Shown: positions 1-12,119 of the stretch, piece after piece
Position numbering within the stretch: the first letter of the stretch is position 1
How the letters are laid out: every line of letters starts with the position of its first letter
Origin: Magicicada septendecula
Taxonomy: Eukaryota; Arthropoda; Insecta; Hemiptera; Cicadidae
Length of the DNA stretch: 64,000 bases
NCBI GenBank assembly: GCA_034769895.1
Contig: CM068374.1
Coordinates: forward strand, 353,014,302-353,078,301
Direction: 5' to 3'
Translations under genes and position numbers: made by a program
Notes under the pieces: generated by a model
What the model was told of the DNA's origin: nothing
The model's input: only the letters and a program-made list of their open reading frames with translations
Database searches by the model: none

Positions 1-716
1 CAAAATCAACATAGATAAAACAAAAATATTAGTGCAGACTAGAAGACAAAGAAACTACGGAACAATCGACAATATCGAAAAGGTGGACAACTTTAAATAC
101 TTGGGAACCATATTAGAAAAAAACCGGCACAGAAGAAGCCGAAATCCGGAACAGGATATTCCAAGCCAATAAAGCATATTTCTCCACATCAAGTATCTTC
201 AGATCCAAAGACATCCACAGAAACACGAAACTAAGGATATACAAATAAATAATAAGACCCATCCTAACCTACGGCTGCGAAACGTGTATCCTGAACTCCA
301 AAGCAGCAAAACACTCTCGATATCTTTGAAAGAAAAATATTACGAAGAATCCTGTGACCAGTTAATGACGTACACGGCTGGAGAATAAGATATAACTTTG
401 AATTGTATCAAATGTGTAAAGAACCTCCGCTAACACAATACATAAAACTACAGCGTCTAAGGTGGGCTGGTCATGTAGCCAGGATGGGAGAAGAAAGAAT
501 ACCACGAAAACTATCGAATACCAGAATCCACGGAAAAAGACCAGTGGGAAGACCGAGGAGAAGATGGGAGGACGCGGTGGATGAGGATTCGAAAGAAATA
601 CTGAAAGTGCTTTCCTGGAGGAGGATGGCTACCGACAGAAGAGAATAGGGGGAAAAATTGAAGGAGGCCAGGGCCCAACAAGGGCTGTAGTGCCATAAGA
701 GAGAGAGAGAGAGAGA
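1..716 (+). mobile_element. LINE 3' fragment (RT C-terminus, (GA)n tail)
   Basis: 5'-truncated non-LTR retrotransposon, running in from the left edge. The first 120 bases encode the end of a reverse transcriptase, including the KTK and FKYLG motifs usual in LINE thumb regions. After frame breaks, 403-648 encodes the typical basic C-terminus (LRWAGHVARM, then GRPRRRWEDAV). The stop at 646-648 is followed by a short 3' UTR ending GGGCTGTAGTGCCATA, then a (GA)n run at 698-716. The same 3' end recurs at 41418-41617, which supports the GA run being the element's own tail. Clade not resolved (RTE/CR1-like C-terminus). Not functional. Confidence 0.85.
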
Positions 717-1649
717 GGTATAATTTCGCCTAAAATTCTCGAGCAAGCAATGACGTGTGGGCTAGTGGGATCGGGTACAATTTCCATAAATTGACCTTTC
801 GTACAGTTAGCAATTTTCTAAGAACAGCTCCACGCAAGCGCTGTAAAGTGTCCTAATAAGTGCTCTTTACTGACCGTAATATCCAGTGATAAACATTCAT
901 GAAAAACAAAGCCGCAATCTTCACCTTAATATCACAATTTTCAACTCGTCCGCTTCTATCTTTGAACCTTGTATACCGTTTGTTAACCATTCACCCATAC
1001 CAGACTCAATTTAAGCCTTCTGCAATACTTTCTCCCGTGTTTGAGAAGGCTGCCTCATTCATTGCACAAACTCAATACACGATCGTGAGTATTGCGTTGC
1101 AGAATGTGTCGAAATTGCCTAGTACACCATAATAGAACTTACGCGGTTAGTTGTCAAATGTAAACTTTTCATCCAGTGTAAGTATAAACTTGACAATTGT
1201 TATTACAGACAGTTCTACGAACATTACAGAAAAAAAGACTTAAACCGAACATTTTTAGCGCGGGAAATTCAAATACTGCACGTAGTTTTTGACCAAACTT
1301 TGTATAAGTCGTTAGAACAGACATTCATTATTGTAAGAGATTAAAGCATGTTTGTGCGAATCTCTCCACAGGGGTTTTTTTTAAATGTGTTATACTGTCT
1401 CGGTCAGAAAGATGACCGTGTGAAGCCTCCTTTGACGTAATAATGTATTCTTAATTTCGCGGCACTCTGCACCATTAGTAAGTTGAGATTACCGGTTTGA
1501 GTCCACGTTGACGCCGCGTTACCACATTCAGTATTCTTCAACCGTGATTAATCACCTTCAGTGGAGACAACCAGTCGTGTCGTCTTCATTCTGCTGGCGG
1601 TTTGTTTAACAATGTGCAGAAACAAGTCAACACTGTAACTACATACTAA
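717..1649. other. unassigned spacer
   Basis: AT-rich sequence with no coding potential or repeat that I recognise. A 77-residue open frame at 899-1132 has no recognisable motif. Confidence 0.5.
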
Positions 1650-1651
1650 TA

Positions 1652-2110
1652 CACTAAAAACTCGTTTATCCGAAAATTCGGTTTTTTCCTAAACAGTTTT
1701 TAGTAAATTTTAAAAATACACAAACGCATTTCCGTCTCGCTATAATCTATATTTAATAGCGTAGAAAAGCGATTCCACGTGATATAAAGTAGAAAGTCAA
1801 TAATCAGAACTAACTGCGATAAGACAAACTAACGAGCTTCAAAGCTTACGCAAAAAACTATGATTGATTACTGTACGAACCAGCAACAGGACTGTTCCAG
1901 TACTGTAGAAACTATAATTTACAGTGCGGTGCCGTTTTATAGTTTATTGTGTCATATTCACTGTAAGTAACTGTTAAATTATTATTAGTAAATAAAGTTA
2001 CTGTACGTACATATGTAGTATTATTAAAGTAGAAGTTTCGGTTTATCCGAAATTTCGTTTATCCGATACGGGCGCGGTTCCATCAAATTCGGATAAACGA
2101 GTTTTTAGTG
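1652..2110. mobile_element. Tigger-like MITE
   Basis: A 459-bp non-coding element. Its left end CACTAAAAACTCGTTTATCC (1652-1671) is matched in inverted orientation at 2091-2110, and the inverted match runs 23 bp. TA dinucleotides flank both ends (1650-1651, 2111-2112), the target duplication of the Tc1/mariner/pogo superfamily. The TTATCCGA motif recurs just inside the right end. The terminus style resembles pogo/Tigger elements, like the separate coding-derived element at 51543-52712, but the TIR sequence is a different family. Confidence 0.8.
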
Positions 2111-2112
2111 TA

Positions 2113-2448
2113 CCGAATTGAAAGTTAATTACCACTGATAATAATTGCTTTGCTGACTGTCATCCTTTTCGCCGAAGCAGTATGAACTGCGTATTCATCT
2201 GTCCTAGTACCTACTTGATTAATAAGAAGTTAATTTTGTAATTATACTAGAACTGTTTTTTAAAGTTACGGTCTTCTAACTGGCTGCACAACTGTAAGAC
2301 TACTAATTGCATAGAAACTGGAGCAGTGAAGACACTGCATGCTGGTAGCACTTTACAAGTTTTTTTTTTAGTTCAACAAAAAGTTTAAATAACACCTACA
2401 TATGTGTATTATTTTTCCACCCTAACACATTTTTAATGTCGGCTTCAT
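2113..2448. other. unassigned spacer
   Basis: No gene or repeat recognised between the MITE and the mariner left end. Confidence 0.5.
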
Positions 2449-2594
2449 TACGATGGCAGTCTGAAAACTTCTCGGCCTCAATGTCGCGAATTTTGTTTCT
2501 TCTATTGATACTACGTGTATTGTTAGCATGCGTGTCCAATTTATGGGCATTCTACCAAGTAATTTGTATTATACAGGCGTTTGAAACAGAAGTG

Positions 2595-4161
2595 TGTAAC
2601 GTCTTTTCGCCGCGTTACAAATCCAGGGAACCCATCGTAATTAAACTCCGTTAATTAGATGGGCTGCCTACGTTGTAACAGAATGTATCACAAATAATTA
2701 ATATAACAAATTACTTACTAACTGTGTAAGGAAACAATGGCAAGGTATACAATTGATTTAAGCACTCCTCATATGTGTGTAACAAGAAGACTTCTCTTTA
2801 TTTAACATTTAAAAACAATTACTGACAGATCCCATGACATTACTAATTCAATTATTAAGTTATTTGAAAGGTTTCTTTAACTTTGGGATCAAAATTGATT
2901 CTATATAGCTATACCTCGGATCCGGGTAACCTTCGGTATTTATTCATTAAAACTTTTAATCATAATCAATTCATGATATTAGCTTGCAAGACTTTCTTTT
3001 ATTCAACCATTGGAAGAATGGTATTATTGCTTGAATTATATTACTCTACATTAGCATATAAACTGTTACAACGTATGAAGTTAGAATAGTTACATGAAAT
3101 TCTTAGATTTAATTTATAAGTCTTTACAAAGTTAATAGTTTCTGAAAAGTCTCTTTCAAGATGTGTTGTGTAACAAATATTAGTAACCCTCGATAGACAG
3201 GCTATCGAGTCACCTTTTAATTGGTATGCAGAAGACTCGTCCTGGGGTATCCGTCTTGGGAAACAGGAACAGCTACGTCGTCATCTCGGTCTGGTCTTCG
3301 TCAGAAAAGGGCTCCAAAGTTCGCAGGTTGAACCTTCTACGATGATACTTGTAGATTCTCGGATGTCCTGGTCTGCATATTCTGTCGCGTGTACTAGAGT
3401 TTGTGGCTTCTGATAGTTCACATCTCCAGGTATGACGTTGGAAGTGTTGTTATTTCTTGAAGTTCGAAGTCATCTTGTGTTACACCTTTTTTTACGTTTC
3501 GAGTTTTACACTTTAAATCTCTTGTTTATTTACATAACTATATTAGTTAACACATCCAGATGCTTTAAGCAGCTATTTCTGGTATACCATCTTAAGGTAA
3601 AACAAAGTATAGGTAACATATTTTAAGAGCACAGCTCTTACGTCTATACTGTACGAAGTCACCATTGCGAGAGAGCGAAATTCTGCTCCCTTCGCCTGGT
3701 ACTGGACAAAATGGTAGTGGGGCAATTACCGCGCGAGAATATAGTTCCTAACTATATTTAAGTTAACATTTTTATTTATACAAACTATCCCTAAACAAAT
3801 GTACATAATTTAAATCAGTTGTTTTAGCGACTATCTGTGTCTTCAGTTTTTTAATTATTAACATTAGGTTTTTTATCTTATTCTAACTTACACAAGACTC
3901 GGAAAACATGTCGAGTCTGGAATCAACAGGACAGCGCCTGCTCACAAGCAAAGGGTTAAATACGATATTAATAACTCTTTACAATTTATCTTTTTATTTA
4001 TTAGAGTATCTTCTTACTAACTAATTACTGCTCCCTCTCATACTGAGTACATACAGCTATTTTATATTAATACAGTGAGATTTAAATGGTTTAATACCAC
4101 GCAACCTTAATTTTTAAATTTTTTTATTTTCTTGATTATTTCTTTTATTTAAATCGTCACA
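2595..4161 (-). repeat. gypsy 3' LTR
   Basis: Direct repeat of 10544-12109. It starts TGTAACG on the plus strand and ends GTCACA, giving TG...CA ends. Differences from the other copy that I can see include A/G near 2958, one extra base near 3203 and single substitutions near 3801 and 4055. Small open frames at 2883-3089 and 3432-3626 recur in the other LTR and are not genes. Confidence 0.93.
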
Positions 4162-4844
4162 TACTCCACCGCTTAATTTGCACGCTACGGTTAAGCTTTT
4201 TGAGTCTAACTCACAATTGGGCACTGGGATATTGAATGGGTTTAGTGTGTGTAATTTCTTTCACATAGTTGTTGGACACTTTACAACGTTGTCCACATAG
4301 TTATTACCTATAGTTACAACACAGTATAGTTTATATTCTTATTTACTACCTTTTTTTTTTACATACTATTTACACTTAATATTTACACAATTAAAACACA
4401 AAACTCTTTCTTATCTCTATCACTTAATTTTACTACCGGTTTTGTTTGTCTTACTCTCTCTTCCGTAGAGTAACTTTCTAAATCTTTACTATTTAGAATT
4501 CTATCTTTTCTTCTGTGAGTCCTATATAACTCATGTAGTTAATGAGTGTTAGTACCCATCTAGTTAATGATTATTCATTAATGCATGTTTCGCAGAACTG
4601 GAACTTAGGTTGATCAGGCCTCGTTTCCAAACTCTACGTTTTACATTTTTCACGTGGATTCAGAAAAATACTTTTCTTTTCTGCCTAGTATTCCCTTTTC
4701 TTTTTGGGATATACTATACCGTCACTTCTTCTTATACAACTTTAGTTGCGAAATATGCGTTCTCCGCACATATTTCTGAGTTGCAGGTTCGCACAGGGCT
4801 ACTGTAACTGGAGTTAGGTACTTTTGGATTTGGTAAGGGCCACA
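4162..4844 (-). promoter_or_regulatory. gypsy 3' non-coding region and polypurine tract
   Basis: Between the integrase stop and the 3' LTR. On the minus strand the bases next to the LTR read AAGCGGTGGAGTA, a plausible short polypurine tract for plus-strand priming. The rest is AT-rich; a 65-residue plus-strand frame at 4610-4807 has no recognisable motif. No env. Confidence 0.6.
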
Positions 4845-5726
4845 TCATCGGAAGGATAGTTTAGAGGTGGTCTTATCAATCGCACTACTAATGGGGTGAG
4901 TCTTGTACATTACTAAGTCACCTACTTGGTACCTGACTGAGTTGCTATGATTACCTTTCTCGTGGTATCTTCTGGATTTTTCCAAGCTTGCTCTTAAGTT
5001 AGAGCGGGCTTTGTTCCATATTCGCTTTATCTGCTTATCCGTTATTTGCGGAGGCAGCAGATCGTGTATATTCCATCTTGTGGACAAAGGGTGGTTTGGT
5101 CGATACTTGTATAGTAACTCGAACGGGGTCGACTTGTGACCTTCGTGGTAAGCTGAATTAAAAGCGTATTGAATCCAGGATAGATTTTGGTCCCACGACG
5201 TGTGATCGTTCGCATGATAGGCGATTAGCGCAGATTTGAGGTTTCGTAGATACCTTTCAGCAATATTGCCTTGCGGTCGATACTCTGTAGTGGTTATATG
5301 GTCTATCCCTAACTTGAAACACATATTCTTAAATTCTTTTGCTTTAAACTGAGGACCGTTATCAGATACTATACGTACTGGAGTACCGTAGTCTTTAAAT
5401 AGTCTTTCCTGTAGTATTTTAACTGTTGTCGACGCTAATGCTCGTCGCATGGGATACATCCAAACAAATTTGGTGAACGAATCTACACATATCAGTAACA
5501 TGGTATTTCCTGATTTGGATCGTGGATACGGACCTGAGAAATCTAGATAAAGTTTCGAAAAAGGGGTCTTTGGGATTTCTGATATCAATTGGCTTACTTG
5601 AGTATTTCTGGCGGGTTTGCTAAGGGCGCATAATGAACATTTCTTTACGAAGTTGGCTATGTCGCAGTTCATATTGTTCCAATGATATTCCTTTCGAATA
5701 CGATGTATCGTCTTATTGATTCCCAT
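4845..5726 (-). pseudogene. gypsy integrase segment of pol
   Basis: 293-residue frame encoding retroviral-type integrase. The N-terminal zinc-binding region is represented by the CSLC pair, with the upstream histidine part disturbed by the frame break at about 5700-5726. The catalytic core shows the acidic triad: D in YLDFSGP, D in SDNGPQF and E in GNIAER. It inserts element cDNA into the host chromosome. It overlaps the preceding RNase H frame by 58 bp in another frame, which points to a 1-nt deletion near the GCCATATGGG stretch rather than a natural junction. The frame ends at 4845 after a basic C-terminal region, with no env following. Confidence 0.9.
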
Positions 5727-7696
5727 ATGGCTCCTATGGTAGATGAATGGAAGTATTCCATTAGCATGGGCTTAATTACATCCGGGGCTATTATTCTTAA
5801 TTCCTTTCCGTCTCTTATCTTGAGACACAGTACATTCTTACTCAATACGTACTTCTCGGATTTAATACCTTGGGTAAGTTGTTCTATAATAGGCTTCAGT
5901 AAGGGGTCTTGTTGTTGATACAGGGCAATGTTTGTAAAGGCAAGGGGGAATTCAGTAATTACGGCGTTAGCACTTGCTATTTCCGGCTTCACTATGTTTT
6001 CGGAAGTTTTAGTGGGTGACTGGAACATACGGGACAGGGTATCGGCGACTACATTTTGAGTACCTTTAATATGCTGCACTCTGAATTTGTAGCAGTTTAA
6101 TTTCAATATCCATCTGCCAATTCGTCCTAATTGTTTAGGGTGATTCAATAACCATGATAACGCCTGATTGTCGGTTTCCAAAAGGAATTCTTTATGTTCT
6201 AGGAAGGGTTTAAATTTTTCGAACGCAAAAACAATTGCTAAACATTCCAATTCATATGCGGACTACTTTCTTTCTTGATCGCTCAGTGTTCGTGATGCAT
6301 AACTAATTGGTAGTCTACAGTTATCTATCTCTTGGTATATCACTGCACCTAACGCTACACTGGAACTGTCGGTTTGCACGACGAATGGTTTTGTGAAATC
6401 AGCTAATTGCAAAACTGGGGGAGATATAATGCTTTCTTTAAGTTGCTCAAACGCGTGTTGATGTATTGAGCTCCATTCGAACTTCGTTCCCTTCTTTCGT
6501 AAGGAGTTTAGGGGTGCTGCTATTTCGGCAAGATGGGGAATATATTTGTGGAAATAATTCACCATACCTAAAAATCGGGCTATACCTTTTGCATCTCGTG
6601 GGGGTGCAAATTCTCTAATAGCACGGGTACGTTCGGGGTCAATGCTTACCTTTCCATTCGCTTTCACGATATGTCCTAAGAAAGAAAACTGAGGGACAGC
6701 AAAACTTACCTTATTTGGGTTCACCGTTAATCCTGCTCTTAGTAAACGAGATAACACTTCACGCAAATGTTTGAGATGTTGTTCCATTGATTCACTGTAT
6801 ATTACGATGTCGTCCAAATAGTGGTACACATATTTAAATTTAATGTCGTGAAATATCTTCTCCAATAGTCTACTACATACGGAACTTCCTTGAGATATTC
6901 CAAAGGGTACCCTAGTAAATTGGTACAAGTTAAAAGGAACTGCAAACGCGGTTAGACGTTTGGATTCTTCTGAAAGAGGTATTTGGTGAAAAGCTTGATT
7001 CAGATCCATTACCGTAAAGACCATAGCTTTAGCAAAATAATGAAACGCACTATGGATGTCTGGAAGAGGGATTGATTCAAATTCTATTCTTTTATTTAAT
7101 TGCCTGTAGTCTACAACTAGTCGGTGTTTATCTGGTCCTTTCGGTACTAAAAAGGAGGGTGAAGAATATGGGGACGTAGAGGGTTCTATGACTCCTTGGT
7201 CCAATAACTTATTGATATGGTTTCGCATGACTTCCATCTTGGGAGGCGACAACTTGTACGGAGGTAGTCGTATTACTTTCTGATCACTCAGATTAATTTT
7301 ATACTCTATTAGGTCCGTAAGTCCTAGTTTTGGTGTAAGAACCGAGGAAAATTCTTTTATTAGTTTTACTATTTTGACTCTATCTCTTCGTTCTAGGTGA
7401 GATAAATCTGAATCTTGGTGTATTACATGTGCAGTTGATGAACAACGTTTATCTTCATTACTATCAAATTTATGTTTTCTTGCACGGTCAAATCTGAAAT
7501 AAAATTCTCGCTCGTAGATGTCAAGAATCATTCCTGTCTTACTAATAAAATCTGCACCTAATATTAAAGCAGGTCCTAATTCTTTACATACTAACATTGT
7601 AAACATCCAACTTAGGTTTTTTATTTTAACCTTAACGGTAATGCTCAGGTTTATATTTATTTTACGTTTATCAGCGGTAGCACACTTTATATTCAC
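5669..7696 (-). pseudogene. gypsy reverse transcriptase-RNase H segment of pol
   Basis: A single frame interrupted by one stop. The 477-residue part (6263-7696) starts with the end of the protease, then the RT: LVVDYRQLN, the FTVMDLNQAFHQI active-site strand, VPFGISQ and the catalytic YLDD box. RNase H follows, with its first Asp in QTDSSSVALGAV. An in-frame TAG at about 6263 separates it from 5669-6250, which continues RNase H (ELECLAIVFA, ETDNQALSWLL, then the VVADTLSR end). The protein copies element RNA into DNA and removes the RNA strand. The stop sits where related elements have an aromatic residue, so one substitution could explain it. Confidence 0.92.
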
Positions 7697-7713
7697 AGGT
7701 TGGTTCCGTTTTA

Positions 7714-7986
7714 CTAGATGATGTTAGCTAACATGTCCGCTAATTCTTGGCTGATTAAAGTTCTACTAGATCCCGAATCAATTAAGGCGATGGGGGATGT
7801 AACGCCTAAGTCGACTCGTATTAATGGTAGTAGATTTTTTTTCCATTTACATCTATTAATCGCATTACACTTTTCACGAAATTCTCGCACATAGGGGTCG
7901 ATTTCTTTCGCACCTTTTTTGTTTTTCACTTGGTTACAGAATAATTCATTCTTATTATTATTACTGTTTTCTTTTAGTTTACCCAA
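7714..7986 (-). pseudogene. gypsy protease segment of pol
   Basis: 90-residue frame with the retropepsin active site as LIDSGSSRTLIS (DSG in place of the usual DTG, common in Ty3/gypsy). The frame closes just after the active-site loop. The rest of the protease, including the GADFIS segment, lies in the next frame at 7696 and down, so a small indel near 7715 splits it. The enzyme would mature Gag and Pol. It starts about 45 bp downstream of the gag stop in a different frame, as expected if pol is reached by frameshifting or re-initiation. Confidence 0.85.
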
Positions 7987-8030
7987 TTTCGAGTAGCTGC
8001 GGAAGACACAGGTTTTCGGGTCTCCCTGCC

Positions 8031-9521
8031 TTACATGTTTTTTGAATTGGGGTTATTCCGTTCCAATGGCTTACTTTTGCACTCTCTTCTTATGTGCCCA
8101 TATTTGCCACAATTATAACAGGTGGGTTTTCTGCGAGGTGGGTACTTGGTTTCCGCTTTATCTGGGTTTACAGTTAACTTACCAGCTTTGCGCACATGGT
8201 GAGGTCTACTAGAAACTTGTCTTTCATACGAGGTTGTTACATCAGGCAGTAGTGCTCGCAATTGATGTCTATTAGTTCCAGAGGTTTTCATTGCTTCTCT
8301 ATTTTGATCTGAGTACCATACATTTGAAGAATGGATACTGCACTGTTCTAGATCAGCAATTGTATTGGGTCTATTCATCAATGATAGTCGAGATCTTTCT
8401 TCAGGTGACACGCCTATTAAAATGGTGTCCACCAGTTGTGTTTCATTCCAGCTTACACGTAGTAGTCGAGAGGACTCCCTAATATCGGAGATGTAGTGAG
8501 CTAATCTCTCCTGATGTCCTTGTACTCGGAGTACTGTCTTTCTTTTTATTTCCTCATAGATGCCGGTGGGAATAAAGTATTTTATTATAGAGCTATGTAG
8601 CTCTTCTACTGGGAAGGTAGAGGTTAGGGCTTCTAGCACACGATTTTTTAACGGGGGTTTACACTTTGGTAACAGAACTTGTAAAATTTGCCAGTCATTC
8701 AGCTGCTGTAGATCCTTTATCTGAAGAAGATAACTAATAAACGTTAGTAATTTGGAAACATTTAAGCCATCTGTATAAGGGATTTCGGTTAAAATCTTCT
8801 CCACAGGGTGAGTCATTTTACCGTATAGATCTGCGTTATAGTTCGTAGGTGTAATTCCTCGATGAGGGCGGTTGGATTCATTGGAGGTGGTGGTCAATTC
8901 ATTATTTCCGGGACGAAACTGAAAATGCTCGGGAGGAGGGGCATTTACATCTGTATCAGTATTTTGTTCTGGGTTCGCTTGCACTTGCGATACGATAGGT
9001 GAGTTCCGATCCGAGTTAGGCGGAGGTAAACCAGTGGTGGGGGATTGTACTGGGGAGATGTGTAATTTCGTTAATGATTTCTCTATTTCGTCCATCCTGA
9101 ATGAGTTGGATTTTCGTCTTAAATCGTTAATAATTGAAGGTAAGCGGCGTAGAGCTTCGTCTGCTAGCTTTTGTACATCAACGGGTATTTCTGTGAGATT
9201 CGACCAGATCGACAAATTTTTTATTCGCCTGGTTAAATGCTCTATTCTCTGGGTAGTCCGCAAAATTTTTGCCGGAGATTTCTCGTCTTGGAGTGTTTGA
9301 GACAATAAGTATAGTTCACTATACTTGGCATTACAAATTTCTTTCTCGCTTTCATAATCGAGTTGGCTTAAATAGTTTAATTGCACGGGCGCATCAAATC
9401 CACATTCGCGAATTGACCTTCGTAATTCCGCGACTGTTAAATCAGCATGGGGTAGTCCACGCAAAAGGGCTTCGTAAGACAGCTCGTCTTGTAATAACAA
9501 ATCCGGGTTAAATTGGGCCAT
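8031..9521 (-). CDS. gag: gypsy Gag
   Basis: Intact 496-residue structural protein, starting at an ATG with MAQFNPDLLL about 1 kb inside the 5' LTR. The N-terminal third is helical and leucine-rich, followed by a Pro/Asn-rich linker. A retrotransposon-gag domain spans roughly residues 240-410, with PEERSRLSL near its end. One CCHC zinc knuckle, CYNCGKYGHIRREC, lies at about 468-481 and would bind element RNA. The protein forms the particle in which reverse transcription occurs. Its gag-domain end resembles that of the unrelated-locus protein at 62170-64000 (PQERSRLVF, then an ADL motif). Confidence 0.9.
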   Translation of the reverse strand: MAQFNPDLLLQDELSYEALLRGLPHADLTVAELRRSIRECGFDAPVQLNYLSQLDYESEKEICNAKYSELYLLSQTLQDEKSPAKILRTTQRIEHLTRRIKNLSIWSNLTEIPVDVQKLADEALRRLPSIINDLRRKSNSFRMDEIEKSLTKLHISPVQSPTTGLPPPNSDRNSPIVSQVQANPEQNTDTDVNAPPPEHFQFRPGNNELTTTSNESNRPHRGITPTNYNADLYGKMTHPVEKILTEIPYTDGLNVSKLLTFISYLLQIKDLQQLNDWQILQVLLPKCKPPLKNRVLEALTSTFPVEELHSSIIKYFIPTGIYEEIKRKTVLRVQGHQERLAHYISDIRESSRLLRVSWNETQLVDTILIGVSPEERSRLSLMNRPNTIADLEQCSIHSSNVWYSDQNREAMKTSGTNRHQLRALLPDVTTSYERQVSSRPHHVRKAGKLTVNPDKAETKYPPRRKPTCYNCGKYGHIRRECKSKPLERNNPNSKNM

Positions 9522-10543
9522 TTTGTTCTAACACATTAGCACGTACTTAAATTTAATACTAGTATATTACACATATATATAATAAATTCATAAGTAATCA
9601 ATTTACACAAATTAGAAAAGAACAATTTCTCTTCTAAGGGAGAGACAGAAATCACACACACATATTTTTCAAGGTTACATAGCCGATCAGCTGTTTTCTG
9701 GAATGTAGGTCACCCTCTGTGTTTAGTTAACAAGGAACTGGTGTGTCAGGTAACTCTTATTGTTCTCTACACAATGCGACTCAATAACACAACTACTTTA
9801 TACCGTTATAAACGAGAGAAGGGGAGCACAATCTTATTCAACAAATTTATTATTTCGCTTGACAACACTTTGACTCCGTTCATTCATAAACTTTTCTCAA
9901 TTAAATAAATTACTTATTTTGTTCACAAGTTTTAAATCACGAACTTCTACTTAATTACCTTGGTCTACATTACATACTTTATTATTAACAAAGTTATTTT
10001 TAATTAATTTTTTTTTATAATACATACTAGTGTATGTAAGCTATATAGTTGGACATACACTGTGCAGAATGATTCAGGAAATAACAGGTCATGGATTGTC
10101 GTAAACAAACCTGTTACAGATTGTTCGGTTGACCAAAATTGTTATGTTTGGACACAATTCATGTATGCAAGTAATTATATCGAATAATGCAGGTTCCTAC
10201 TGGCCTATAGAATGCAAAAGCTACATGCATTGTATGACGCTAAGGATATTTCAGTTATACATACTATCATCTACGTAACTTAATACACTATTAAATATGT
10301 TTTGAACATTAAAGTTATTAAAGTAACTTTCTGAGTGCATAGATCAATATTATATATTTAGTTATTGTTCATACAAATTATCCACACATAGTGCTGCAAT
10401 TTTGTTTGTGACACTCTATACACAAATAAAACTCTTTCCTTTTTTTCCTTTTTTTTTTAAAGTTTTTAAAAAGAGTGACGCAATTTTGTTTGCGTCACGA
10501 TGCTTAAAACACCTTTATAAAAATTAGCAGAGTGGCGCACTTT
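9522..10543 (-). promoter_or_regulatory. gypsy 5' leader
   Basis: AT-rich untranslated leader between the 5' LTR and gag. Next to the LTR, three related short motifs occur: GCAATTTTGTTTGTGACAC, GCAATTTTGTTTGCGTCAC and GCGCACTTTTGTAAC, the last running into the LTR start. A conventional primer-binding site starting TGG directly next to the LTR on the minus strand is not evident, so the primer tRNA is unknown. Confidence 0.6.
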
Positions 10544-12109
10544 TGTAACGTCTTTTCGCCGCGTTACAAATCCAGGGAACCCATCGTAATTAAACTCCGT
10601 TAATTAGATGGGCTGCCTACGTTGTAACAGAATGTATCACAAATAATTAATATAACAAATTACTTACTAACTGTGTAAGGAAACAATGGCAAGGTATACA
10701 ATTGATTTAAGCACTCCTCATATGTGTGTAACAAGAAGACTTCTCTTTATTTAACATTTAAAAACAATTACTGACAGATCCCATGACATTACTAATTCAA
10801 TTATTAAGTTATTTGAAAGGTTTCTTTAACTTTGGGATCAAAATTGATTCTATATAGCTATACCTCGGATCCGGGTAACCTTCGGTATTTATTCATTAAA
10901 ACTTTTAGTCATAATCAATTCATGATATTAGCTTGCAAGACTTTCTTTTATTCAACCATTGGAAGAATGGTATTATTGCTTGAATTATATTACTCTACAT
11001 TAGCATATAAACTGTTACAACGTATGAAGTTAGAATAGTTACATGAAATTCTTAGATTTAATTTATAAGTCTTTACAAAGTTAATAGTTTCTGAAAAGTC
11101 TCTTTCAAGATGTGTTGTGTAACAAATATTAGTAACCCTCGATAGACAGGCTTCGAGTCACCTTTTAATTGGTATGCAGAAGACTCGTCCTGGGGTATCC
11201 GTCTTGGGAAACAGGAACAGCTACGTCGTCATCTCGGTCTGGTCTTCGTCAGAAAAGGGCTCCAAAGTTCGCAGGTTGAACCTTCTACGATGATACTTGT
11301 AGATTCTCGGATGTCCTGGTCTGCATATTCTGTCGCGTGTACTAGAGTTTGTGGCTTCTGATAGTTCACATCTCCAGGTATGACGTTGGAAGTGTTGTTA
11401 TTTCTTGAAGTTCGAAGTCATCTTGTGTTACACCTTTTTTTACGTTTCGAGTTTTACACTTTAAATCTCTTGTTTATTTACATAACTATATTAGTTAACA
11501 CATCCAGATGCTTTAAGCAGCTATTTCTGGTATACCATCTTAAGGTAAAACAAAGTATAGGTAACATATTTTAAGAGCACAGCTCTTACGTCTATACTGT
11601 ACGAAGTCACCATTGCGAGAGAGCGAAATTCTGCTCCCTTCGCCTGGTACTGGACAAAATGGTAGTGGGGCAATTACCGCGCGAGAATATAGTTCCTAAC
11701 TATATTTAAGTTAACATTTTTATTTATACAAACTATCCCTAAACAAATATACATAATTTAAATCAGTTGTTTTAGCGACTATCTGTGTCTTCAGTTTTTT
11801 AATTATTAACATTAGGTTTTTTATCTTATTCTAACTTACACAAGACTCGGAAAACATGTCGAGTCTGGAATCAACAGGACAGCGCCTGCTCACAAGCAAA
11901 GGGTTAAATACGATATTAATAACTCTTTACAATTTATCTTTTTATTTATTAGAGTATCTTCTTACTAACTAATTACTGCTCCCTCTCATACTGAGTACAT
12001 ACAGGTATTTTATATTAATACAGTGAGATTTAAATGGTTTAATACCACGCAACCTTAATTTTTAATTTTTTTTATTTTCTTGATTATTTCTTTTATTTAA
12101 ATCGTCACA
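10544..12109 (-). repeat. gypsy 5' LTR
   Basis: Near-identical direct repeat of 2595-4161, carrying the promoter in the sense (minus) direction. Followed on the plus strand by AGTG (12110-12113), the target duplication. Confidence 0.93.
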
Positions 12110-12119
12110 AGTGTTGTGT

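Larger units (their letters stand above)
2595..12109 (-). mobile_element. complete Ty3/gypsy LTR retrotransposon
   Basis: A 9515-bp element on the minus strand: 5' LTR (10544-12109), leader, gag, protease, RT-RNase H, integrase, 3' LTR (2595-4161). The protease/RT/RNase H/integrase order is that of Ty3/gypsy. LTR ends are TGTGACG...CGTTACA in the sense direction. The 4-bp target duplication AGTG flanks the element (2591-2594 and 12110-12113). By eye the LTRs differ at about five positions in 1.57 kb, so the insertion is young. Pol nevertheless carries at least three frame breaks. No env-like frame is visible between integrase and the 3' LTR. It sits inside a mariner. Confidence 0.93.

Noticed and set aside
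2883-3626. Two small ORFs repeated at 10832 and 11380
   Set aside because: Both lie within gypsy LTRs and recur only because the LTRs are duplicated.
4162-4844. Env gene downstream of gypsy integrase
   Set aside because: No frame of suitable length, signal peptide or transmembrane pattern on the sense strand.
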